From: Bacteroidetes bacterium UBA2364
GTDB lineage: Bacteria > Bacteroidota > Rhodothermia > Rhodothermales > UBA2364
NCBI GenBank assembly: GCA_002344075.1
Contig: DDTM01000052.1
Coordinates: 1-41,171 of the forward strand
DNA length: 41,171 nt
Direction of reading: 5' to 3'
A program made the position numbers and the translations under genes. The notes beneath the pieces are model-generated. The model was given only the letters and a program-made list of their open reading frames with translations, had not been told where the DNA came from and made no database searches. Position 1 is the first letter of the stretch, and each line of letters begins with the position of its first letter. Below are positions 34,787 through 41,171 of the stretch, piece by piece.

Positions 34787-35611
34787 ATGAACAACCCAAG
34801 AGCCGGCAACAAAGTCGGAATTTATGTGGACAGTAGCAACTTGTATTACAATGGTGGCTTTAAAATGCAGTATGACGTCCTGCGAGATTATGCCTGCCGC
34901 GATGGCTCGGAACCTGTCCGTATGAACGCCTATGTCTCCTTTGACCGTGAACGTTCGTTAGAGGATCTGATGTACCGTAACAAGGCTTTGTCTTTTCATG
35001 ATGCGCTTCGTGCATTGGGATACAAAGTCGTGATTAAAGATGTTATTCGGTACAAAGACGATGAAGGCAATACCTATACAAAGGCCAATGCCGATATAGA
35101 CATGGTGGTGGACATGATGTTGCAGTCCGATTATTTAGATCGTGTGTTATTGGCCACTGGAGACGGAGACTTTGTCCGGTTGATAGAGGCGCTACAGAAC
35201 AAGGGGGTTCGGGTAGAAGTTCTGGCCTTCGAAAATATTTCCAATCAACTCCGTACAGAGGCAGACTACTTCACTTCCGGATACATCATTCCCAATTTGC
35301 TTCCGATGGCCAATATTATGGAACGCGATAACTGGGGGGCATCAGGAACACGGGTTAGGGGCTGGTGTAGCCGTTATAATCCCGATAAAGGAATTGGCTC
35401 GATGACCTTTCTGAAGCAGATTCCCCATTCACTCTATCTAAATGATGTTCGTAATCCGGACTTTTTTGAGAGTGCATTTTTCCATTTTTCAGAATTATAC
35501 AACACCTCGGTGCAGTACCAACTGCCGAGTAGTCGCCATATTTTTGAATTTACGGTGGTAGAAAACGAACGTGGACTAAAAGCGGAAGAAATAAAATTAC
35601 TTACGTGGTAG
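34787..35611 (+). CDS. NYN (LabA/PIN-like) nuclease domain fused to a cold-shock-like domain
   Basis: 274 residues. The NYN domain (about 8-170) has Asp15 and Asn18 in IYVDSSNLYYN, Asp103/Asp105 in NADIDMVVDM, and Asp126/Asp128 in ATGDGDFVRLIEAL, the acidic metal-site set of LabA-type RNases. The C-terminal region (about 188-272) resembles a cold-shock fold: RGWCSRYNPDKGIGSM (as in KWFNPEKGYGFI), then AFFHFSEL (as in VFVHFSAL), and EFTVVENERGLKAEEI (as in VEFEVVENERGPQA). The aromatic RNP1 residues are changed (GIGSMTF). It is cytoplasmic. It stands alone on the plus strand, with 310 bases upstream and 160 downstream. Confidence 0.88.
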   Translation: MNNPRAGNKVGIYVDSSNLYYNGGFKMQYDVLRDYACRDGSEPVRMNAYVSFDRERSLEDLMYRNKALSFHDALRALGYKVVIKDVIRYKDDEGNTYTKANADIDMVVDMMLQSDYLDRVLLATGDGDFVRLIEALQNKGVRVEVLAFENISNQLRTEADYFTSGYIIPNLLPMANIMERDNWGASGTRVRGWCSRYNPDKGIGSMTFLKQIPHSLYLNDVRNPDFFESAFFHFSELYNTSVQYQLPSSRHIFEFTVVENERGLKAEEIKLLTW

Positions 35612-35770
35612 GCCCAAACCATTGCTGTTTCCGTTAGACCAAGCAGGGATTGTAGGGCGTTTCGATCGTTTCGTTGCGCCCATTATGTTTTCCTTGCCTC
35701 AAGAGGTGGATTATTCGCTTCAAAAAAGGTATTCGCTTTGGCTTTCGTGTCTATTTCTAATTCCAAAAAA

Positions 35771-36481
35771 ATGACCCAACTTAAACGTCGTTTGTCTGGG
35801 AAGATCCGGTACGCACAACGCAGGTTTCAGGATTTTGCTTCCGGAATAACACTAAGCAAGCAATGTGTACCTCCTCGATGGCCAGTTCGTCATGTCCTTC
35901 GGCAGGAAATCCGTCGAACCGAAAGTTTTGAGGCGAAGCACCACAATATTTACAAAGGCGCTGCTTGTATCAATGGCTTGGTCATTGCGCCAGGAGAGGT
36001 TTTCTCTTTTTGGCATTTGGTGGGGCGCCCCTCGCAGCAACGGGGGTTTTTGCCGTCGCGTTCATTGGTTGAGGGCCAGCCAGTACTCGATGACGGTGGT
36101 GGGCTGTGTCAATTGGCTGGCATTCTATACCACTTGGCGTTATGCTGCAATATCGAGGTAATAGAGCGTCATGCACACTCACGCGATCTTTATACCGAGG
36201 CAGAGCGGTTTACCCCGCTGGGTGCGGATGCAGCGGTGGCTTTCGGACACAAAGACCTGCGCCTGCGAAACCGATATCCCGCACCGTTGCAACTTCTGGT
36301 TGAGGTTGGTAAAGAGCAATTAATAGCTTCATTTTGTTATGCTCTGGATTGGACACCTGTGGTTGTTTCGTTTATACGTCTGCCCGATGAGCACCAGCGT
36401 CGTATTGTTCAAACTTATATCCAAGAAGACAAAGAGGCCACTCCTCAACAGACAGCGACCTCGGTATATTGGTTCAACTGA
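35771..36481 (+). CDS. VanW family protein
   Basis: 236 residues from the ATG at 35771 (MTQLKRRL); a TTG at 35738 with an AAAGG eight bases upstream is an alternative. The VanW signature is complete: APGEVFSFWHLVGRPSQQRGF, GGGLCQLAGILYHLAL, IERHAHSRDLY and AAVAFGHKDLRLRN. VanW is a domain of unknown activity first noted beside vancomycin-resistance genes, and many copies occur without any link to glycopeptides, as here. There is no signal peptide. Its stop is two bases from the stop of the convergent GH13 gene. Confidence 0.9.
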   Translation: MTQLKRRLSGKIRYAQRRFQDFASGITLSKQCVPPRWPVRHVLRQEIRRTESFEAKHHNIYKGAACINGLVIAPGEVFSFWHLVGRPSQQRGFLPSRSLVEGQPVLDDGGGLCQLAGILYHLALCCNIEVIERHAHSRDLYTEAERFTPLGADAAVAFGHKDLRLRNRYPAPLQLLVEVGKEQLIASFCYALDWTPVVVSFIRLPDEHQRRIVQTYIQEDKEATPQQTATSVYWFN

Positions 36482-36483
36482 TG

Positions 36484-38427
36484 CTATTCACCCGAAACCA
36501 ATACTTTATAACTTCGAGCACCCAGATAGAATGAAATGTTTGGCTGTTCGGGAGTTACGGTATATTGTTCCGCTTCATTGAGTGGGTTAATAAACTTCAT
36601 CGCCTGTTGAATGTCTCCGACAAGGTTACCATTCATCGGAATAGATCCAGCTCCTTTGTTAATGAAAATCAATGCCATCTTATTGGAATTAGGCATGGCA
36701 CGCCGATAGATCACCACATCCGAGCCGTCGCGGGCGAAGACGATTTCTACAGGCGCTTCCACAAAAAGATCGGCATAACGGGTGCGCATCGCAATCAATT
36801 TCTTATAAAAAGCCAGTAAACCTGTATCAGGTGTCAGTACATCGTCCGAACGAGTCATTTCTTTGAATGGAACAGATTTTTCGTTCTGGAAGGTAATATC
36901 ATCCCAGAGCATCGGTTTGCGGTTATCCGGATCATCCGCACCCCACATTCCCACTTCGTCTCCATAAAAAATTTGAGGGGCGCCTGTATAGGTAAACTGT
37001 TGTACCAATAGCATCTTTTGTCGCTCCAACGATACGGGATCTGGTTTACCCACTTTAAAGCCTTTATTCTCACGAGGATTAACCCCCACTTTATATCGCC
37101 CTTTGTTAAACAAAGATGATTGGAAACGCTCGGTATCATGGGTTCCGGTTACGTTCATCATACCTTTTTGAAAAGGCTCGGCAATGCCTTTTTTTAGGGT
37201 TTCCAACTCGCGTGCATATTGCGCTCCACTCATGGCGGGGGTAATATAGCCGATAAACTCGCGGGTACTCTTATACCAGCGATAGTTCATTACCCCATCA
37301 AACACATCGCCCTGCAAATATGGCGCGGGATCTGTCATGACATCCGGATATTTTTCCCACCAGATTTCCCCAATCAGCACCGCTTCTGGATTAAGACCAC
37401 GTACAAACCTGCGATACTCCCGCCAAAACCCCAATGGCACTTGTTCGGCTACATCCAACCGGAAACCATCTACGCCATCAGAGGGGTCTCCATCGCCATT
37501 AGGATCCATCCAACGGCTGGTGACGGCAAAAATGTGCTGTTTCACTTCCGGATGCAAGTTACCTTCATAGGCCCGGCCATGAATACGGTTTTTGACATCC
37601 ACTTTTTTAAGTTCAGGCAGTTCTTTCACATTCGCCCAGCCCCTATAAACAAACTCGTTGGTATCAGGTGTTTCCACATCGTCAAATTGGTCTATGTAGT
37701 ACCAATCTGCAAATTTAGATTTTTTGCCGTTTTTCATGACATCCTGAAAAGCCCAGAATTGTTTTCCCGTATGATTCCATGAATAATCTACCACAACCCG
37801 AATCCCATTTTTATGTGCAGTCTCGATGAGCTTGAGAAAGAGCTTGTCTGCCGATGTCCACTCCCATGTACTGGGGTCTTCGGGTTTCTCACGCTTCATC
37901 ATGGCCGCATCACCATCAGGGTCTGCACCGAAGTTCCGATCCATGTGGTGATAATTTCGGGCATCGTACTTATGAAGCGAGGGGGAGTCGTTCACGGGAT
38001 TAAGGTATATTGCATTAATGCCCAAGTCTTTGAGGTAGCCCATTTTGTCTATAATACCCTGAAAGTCGCCACCATAACGCCGGGCTTGTACCGTAAAATA
38101 AAAATCTTTGCCCGAAGCGAGCGCCCAATCTTCCTGCGTAAACCAGTCTTGACCCCAAAAAGTGGGCTTCCATCCCGCAAACTTGGTATGTGGCCATGCG
38201 CCTTCCATATCGGCCATACGAGGATCATTGTTGGGATCACCATTGCGGAAACGTTCAGGAAAAATCTGGTACCAAATTGCTTTTTGTGCCCATTCTGGCA
38301 CTTTTTTAAGAATGTCTTCCGAGACTTCGGGGACCGAGTAAACGGTGTTCTTGTCCACCTGAGGTCTTTTACGGCATCCAGCCATTATCAATACCAACAC
38401 CAACAGGAATAAAATGCGTTTTAACAT
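36484..38427 (-). CDS. GH13 alpha-amylase-family lipoprotein (neopullulanase/cyclomaltodextrinase-like)
   Basis: 647 residues from the ATG at 38427; the frame's extra 18 residues upstream precede a clean lipoprotein signal (MLKRILFLLV, lipobox MAGC). Catalytic set of the GH13 barrel: VVVDYSWNHTG (region I), nucleophile Asp325 in DGFRLDVAEQ, acid/base Glu354 in LIGEIWWE, and Asp431 in TGTHDTERF. The N-terminal WYQIFPERFRNGD and the YGGDFQGIIDKMGYLKDLGI block place it near neopullulanase/cyclomaltodextrinase/SusA-type enzymes acting on alpha-glucans. As a lipoprotein it works at the cell surface or periplasm. No susC/susD pair or regulator adjoins it. Confidence 0.95.
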   Translation of the reverse strand: MLKRILFLLVLVLIMAGCRKRPQVDKNTVYSVPEVSEDILKKVPEWAQKAIWYQIFPERFRNGDPNNDPRMADMEGAWPHTKFAGWKPTFWGQDWFTQEDWALASGKDFYFTVQARRYGGDFQGIIDKMGYLKDLGINAIYLNPVNDSPSLHKYDARNYHHMDRNFGADPDGDAAMMKREKPEDPSTWEWTSADKLFLKLIETAHKNGIRVVVDYSWNHTGKQFWAFQDVMKNGKKSKFADWYYIDQFDDVETPDTNEFVYRGWANVKELPELKKVDVKNRIHGRAYEGNLHPEVKQHIFAVTSRWMDPNGDGDPSDGVDGFRLDVAEQVPLGFWREYRRFVRGLNPEAVLIGEIWWEKYPDVMTDPAPYLQGDVFDGVMNYRWYKSTREFIGYITPAMSGAQYARELETLKKGIAEPFQKGMMNVTGTHDTERFQSSLFNKGRYKVGVNPRENKGFKVGKPDPVSLERQKMLLVQQFTYTGAPQIFYGDEVGMWGADDPDNRKPMLWDDITFQNEKSVPFKEMTRSDDVLTPDTGLLAFYKKLIAMRTRYADLFVEAPVEIVFARDGSDVVIYRRAMPNSNKMALIFINKGAGSIPMNGNLVGDIQQAMKFINPLNEAEQYTVTPEQPNISFYLGARSYKVLVSGE

Positions 38428-38711
38428 GGGCGTTTCGATTATTCTCGTTTTGGAGCATTCAATAAAAGATCGTGAGGCCATAAGTTAATGGATTTGTGAC
38501 GGGTTTGGCAAAAAAATCCGACGTATCAACAGAATTGTACTTCTGAGTCTTTTTGCTTGGATCAACGCTGGCCTGATGCACCTGTTGGAGAGTAGGGCTT
38601 ATTTTTGAAAGCCACCATTAATCATCCGAAACAGGAGCTTCGACCATTGAGGTTCTGAAAGAAGGTGTTTCTTTGCATGAACGTAGTTAACTCTTGTTCC
38701 GACCTTTTTAT
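38428..38711. other. Intergenic region, no supported gene
   Basis: About 284 bases between the GH13 gene and the IS630 remnant. It contains the presumed promoter of the GH13 gene, with no structured RNA or clear terminal repeat recognised. The far end of the IS630 element must lie here or be lost. Confidence 0.45.
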
Positions 38712-39370
38712 TTATAGGGCTATTTTTTGAGCAGTTTGATACCTGTTTTTGAGCTTTGCTCTTGCTACATCTGTGGTGAATGACCAACCAATCTTGATTG
38801 CTTCTTGATTTCGCCTATCTTGCCAAGCAACCGCTTCTTGCGTAAGACGTTCCATCGCACCAATCCGACGCGCTAAGCATTGACGAGAAAATGCGGAAAA
38901 CGCTATTTCTGCCATGAATCATGCTTGGGCGTGTAATGAAATTCTAATTTACGACTGAGTACTTCCAAAGGTAGGTATTCATAAAATGATCTTTTGCGGT
39001 GGGTACTGTAATTATCTTGAACGGAACACAATGTAGAATGCGAAGGGTAATGCGCTTCCGATAGCCAATTCATAAAGTGAGTATAATCGGCACTTGTTTT
39101 CGTCTTATACACTTGGGTGCATTTCAAAAAATGCCAATAAACATACGACGGACCTTAGATTCGGTGACATCTTTGCCTATCGTTGAGAAAAGCTCCGTAG
39201 GAGCGACATCATAATAGAACCCATAAGAATAGAAAGAGGTATGCACGAAGTACTTGAGGAAATTTTGAAATGCACCCTATACACTTGTAAATAACGCTGC
39301 CCTGTGTCTATATCATATACTAGCAAGACATTGCAAACACCATTGCAGATATATTCATTTCGTCTCTTTC
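38712..39370 (-). pseudogene. IS630-family transposase, frameshifted and interrupted by a MITE
   Basis: Three pieces read in order on the minus strand. Piece 1 (39370 to about 39278) reads RRNEYICNGVCNVLLVYD then IDTGQRYLQVY. Piece 2 (39114 to 38903) reads VYKTKTSADYTHFM, VQDNYSTH and EFHYTPKHDSW. Piece 3 (38915 to 38712) reads MAEIAFSAFSRQCLARRI and ends AKLKNRY. These match the C-terminal two thirds of IS630 DDE transposases, including D in QDNYSTH and E in MAEIAFS. Between pieces 2 and 3 the usual W-L-N before MAE is lost with a frame change, probably a short deletion. The N-terminal part beyond 39370 is missing, and pieces 1 and 2 are split by the 163-bp insertion. Confidence 0.88.
39115..39277. 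mobile_element. 163-bp MITE with 15-bp terminal repeats and 9-bp target duplication (copy C)
   Basis: Exact 15-base terminal inverted repeats: GGGTGCATTTCAAAA (39115-39129) and TTTTGAAATGCACCC (39263-39277). Both sides carry the 9-base duplication TATACACTT (39106-39114 and 39278-39286). Removing the element and one copy restores the IS630 reading frame across Q-V-Y. Inside lies the CTCCGTAGGAGC hairpin core also seen in copy A. It carries no gene and would need a transposase in trans, probably of the element type whose end sits at 17369. Confidence 0.92.
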
Positions 39371-39396
39371 ATTTTTTATTCGCTATAACGTTATAT

Positions 39397-39506
39397 GTAT
39401 TGGCGATGGTGGGGCATTTGAAAGACGTCAGCCCAACATTTGCACAACTGCCCAATAGGATTACAAATGTTGAATTTACATCAGTCAGCCCCACTATTGC
39501 CAATAC
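39397..39506. repeat. Long inverted repeat, left border of AT-rich two-gene unit
   Basis: GTATTGGCGATGGTGGGGC (39397-39415) against GCCCCACTATTGCCAATAC (39488-39506): 17 Watson-Crick pairs and two G-T pairs out of 19, with a 72-base loop. Palindromic TATAACGTTATA lies just outside at about 39385-39396. The architecture recalls attC-type recombination sites, though canonical core boxes are not evident. Confidence 0.6.
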
Positions 39507-39525
39507 GATGTTGTACGTTCGTTTT

Positions 39526-40044
39526 TTATTTTGCAGTTGTTGAAATTAATTTGTCGTCTTCATACACTTCTGTTTTCAAAACAATGCCTGTCTCAGAGTA
39601 AGTTGTCCACACACCTTGTTTTTTACCTTGAAGCCAAAAGTTATCGTCTTTCAATTGTCCATTTATGTAGTAAGTTCTTGAAATGCCTGTTGGAATATCT
39701 AAAATATAAGATTCTTCGTAACGCAAAACACCATTTTCGTGGAAGTACTGCCATAAACCGTGTCCCTTACCTTCTTTCCAATATGCATTGTATTTGAGTT
39801 TGCCATTTTCAAACCATTCTTGCCATTGTCCATTTGGTAAACCATTTTTCATTGTTATCCAACTTTTCGGACTACCATTAGAATAACTTTCTGTTAAGTA
39901 TCCAGTAAAAGGTCTTCCGTCAACAGTTGTTATTTCCAAGCCCTTTTCAGTGACTTTTTTTGTTTTAGATACATCAACAACTGTCTGTCCGAAAGTTGCT
40001 ATAGTAAAAAATGAGAGAATCGAAAAAATAAAAAGTGATTTCAT
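39526..40044 (-). CDS. Secreted YwqK/MORN-variant repeat protein
   Basis: 172 residues with a signal peptide (TFGQ, about residue 19). Then come five to six repeats of the MORN-variant type: GSPKSWITMKNGLPNGQWQEW, ENGKLKYNAYWKEGKGHGLW, ENGVLRYEESY, INGQLKDDNFWLQGKKQGVW and ETGIVLKTEVYEDDKL. Such N-G-x-L-x-x-x-x-x-(Y/W)-x-x-G-x-x-x-G-x-W proteins are annotated as YwqK-type antitoxins, but secreted ones like this are probably just repeat proteins. The stop is next to the 39397-39506 inverted repeat, and the gene starts 10 bases after the stop of the PD40 lipoprotein, so the two are one operon. The region is visibly AT-richer than the rest of the window. Confidence 0.82.
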   Translation of the reverse strand: MKSLFIFSILSFFTIATFGQTVVDVSKTKKVTEKGLEITTVDGRPFTGYLTESYSNGSPKSWITMKNGLPNGQWQEWFENGKLKYNAYWKEGKGHGLWQYFHENGVLRYEESYILDIPTGISRTYYINGQLKDDNFWLQGKKQGVWTTYSETGIVLKTEVYEDDKLISTTAK

Positions 40045-40053
40045 ATTTTAAAT

Positions 40054-41016
40054 TTAATGATTAAAGAGTAATTCAAAATTTAAGTATTTGGTTTCTACAT
40101 AATAGATACTCCAAATTCCGTCTTGTTCAGGGTTTTGTCTAAATTCTCTACCAAAGAAAAAATACTTTCCGTCAGGTGAAAACCTTGGACTACTTTCTTC
40201 GGCTTTGGTATTAACTAAATTACCTATGCTTTTTGCTTGTGTCCAACCATTGGCTGTTTTCTTTGAAATAAAAAGGTCTTCTCCACCAACACCACCTTCG
40301 GCTTCAAAAGAATTAAAGAGTAGGTATTGTCCGTCTGGTGAAAGAACTGCTGAATACTTCCAAGATTTTTCATTTTTAAAAAGTCCTGATATTTTTTTTG
40401 GCTGACTGAATTTGTCTCCCTTTTTTGTGGTCTGATATACTTCAATTACTTTGTCGCCACGAAGCATTGTTGTATAAATAAAGTTTATGTTGTCGAGTGA
40501 AAAAATAAAGTTCTCATTTGAAGATGGCCATTCTTCCTTTTCGATTTGTACAGCATTCACAGTTTCGTTTAAAGGTTTAGGTTCGTTCCATTTATTATTA
40601 ATCCATTCAACTTGCCAAATATTCATATCGAAATTACCTTTACTTGGTCTGTCTGCTATTGGTCTTGCAGAACCAAAATATAGAGTTTTTTCATCTGGTG
40701 AGAAAAAGGGTGTTTCATCTCTGTCGGTAGAGAATGGCAATATAGTTGGATTTGTCCAATTGCCATTTTCAAATGTAGTTTGCCAAATTTTTTGTTTGTC
40801 GTTTCCTGTTCTTCGTGTAAAAAATGCAGTCTTGCCATCAGGTGTAAAAGAAATGTCGAACTCATTGTTTTCCTTTGTCGAGACAATACCTTCAGCAAAA
40901 AGTTCAGGTGTAATTATAGTTCTGTCTGAGTAGTTAAGATTTGTCCGTTTAGGAACTTTTGTAGCACAAGCACTGAGAGTCATAATTGTCGCTAATAATA
41001 TAATTTGTCTATTCAT
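40054..41016 (-). CDS. PD40/WD40-like propeller lipoprotein
   Basis: 321 residues from the ATG at 41016; the frame extends to 41067, but the lipoprotein signal MNRQIILLATIMTL with lipobox SAC starts here. The mature protein has repeated PD40 (TolB-like) propeller units: DISFTPDGKTAFFTR, PFFSPDEKTLYFGSA, AVLSPDGQYLLFNS and PRFSPDGKYFFFG. It should form a beta-propeller on the periplasmic or outer face. Partners unknown. It is the first gene of a two-gene AT-rich operon with the MORN-type protein, and lies 34 bases inside the right-hand inverted repeat (41051-41102). Confidence 0.85.
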   Translation of the reverse strand: MNRQIILLATIMTLSACATKVPKRTNLNYSDRTIITPELFAEGIVSTKENNEFDISFTPDGKTAFFTRRTGNDKQKIWQTTFENGNWTNPTILPFSTDRDETPFFSPDEKTLYFGSARPIADRPSKGNFDMNIWQVEWINNKWNEPKPLNETVNAVQIEKEEWPSSNENFIFSLDNINFIYTTMLRGDKVIEVYQTTKKGDKFSQPKKISGLFKNEKSWKYSAVLSPDGQYLLFNSFEAEGGVGGEDLFISKKTANGWTQAKSIGNLVNTKAEESSPRFSPDGKYFFFGREFRQNPEQDGIWSIYYVETKYLNFELLFNH

Positions 41017-41050
41017 TTTGTTTATTGATATTTTGAGTGTCTGTAAAATG

Positions 41051-41102
41051 ACGCACAACGGGGGCACTGCCGCATACCCGCCGCCGTTGAGCCTTTGTGC
41101 GT
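41051..41102. repeat. Inverted repeat, right border of AT-rich two-gene unit
   Basis: ACGCACAA (41051-41058) pairs exactly with TTGTGCGT (41095-41102). Next to these are AACGG (41057-41061) and CCGTT (41084-41088), giving a stem with an 8-base one-sided bulge and a GC-rich interior. Bulged, GC-rich hairpins bordering a small AT-rich unit recall cassette recombination sites. Confidence 0.5.
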
Positions 41103-41171
41103 GGGCTCATACTACTGGACATTTTCAAAAAGAGGCGGAGAAAGCACTAACTTCGAGTTTACAACAACATG

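Noticed and set aside
38599..38787. 62-codon minus-strand ORF near the IS630 remnant
   Set aside because: A shadow of the transposase C-terminal coding region in another frame.
39304..39543. 79-codon plus-strand ORF across the left border repeat
   Set aside because: It crosses the inverted repeat and the 3' end of the antisense MORN-type gene, and has no recognisable domain.

Overview
The window looks like a chromosomal segment of a bacterium of the Bacteroidota/Rhodothermota side of the FCB group. Three predicted secreted proteins end in type IX secretion (T9SS) type A sorting domains, lipoproteins with clear lipoboxes are common, there is a YwqK/MORN-like protein, and start sites mostly lack strong Shine-Dalgarno sequences. 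The PyrR-PyrB pair, the RsbU/RsbV/RsbW-type module and moderate GC would suit a Rhodothermales-like organism, but lineage is an inference.

Layout. (1) 1-7 kb: a GNAT acetyltransferase and a divergent polyamine cluster. On the minus strand are a succinate-semialdehyde-type dehydrogenase and an NhaC-family antiporter (4-base overlap). On the plus strand are an agmatine deiminase with a lipoprotein signal, N-carbamoylputrescine amidase and a small outer-membrane beta-barrel protein. Together they could take agmatine to putrescine and, through GABA, towards succinate. (2) 7-11 kb: an HD phosphohydrolase and full-length glycine dehydrogenase (gcvP). (3) 11-21 kb: a secretome region. A small lipoprotein resembling the M4-protease inhibitor emfourin sits 30 bases upstream of a T9SS-exported M4 metallopeptidase. 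A T9SS beta-helix protein follows, with its signal peptide broken by one base in a T7 run and with insertion-element debris on both sides. Then come an Ig-like lipoprotein, an Asp-box propeller T9SS protein, a GT2 glycosyltransferase and a small secreted protein. (4) 21-30 kb: AlkC-like DNA repair, a quinone-oxidoreductase-like MDR protein, a lipoprotein, a DUF6624 protein, an IS5-family remnant, M19 dipeptidase plus DoxX, and a Spy/CpxP-like LTxxQ protein. (5) 30-36.5 kb: pyrR-pyrB, a divergent three-gene partner-switching module (7TM-GAF-SpoIIE phosphatase, STAS antagonist, HATPase), a NYN nuclease fused to a cold-shock-like domain, and VanW. (6) 36.5-41 kb: a GH13 lipoprotein, a dead IS630 transposase interrupted by a 163-bp MITE with a 9-bp target duplication, and an AT-rich two-gene unit (YwqK-like and PD40 propeller lipoprotein) bordered by inverted repeats like a gene cassette.

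The most notable points are the emfourin-like/M4 pair, the exported agmatine deiminase paired with a cytoplasmic amidase, the NYN-cold-shock fusion, the homopolymer frameshift in a T9SS signal peptide, the datable MITE-in-IS insertion, and the cassette-like unit at the right end. No CRISPR array, rRNA or tRNA was seen.
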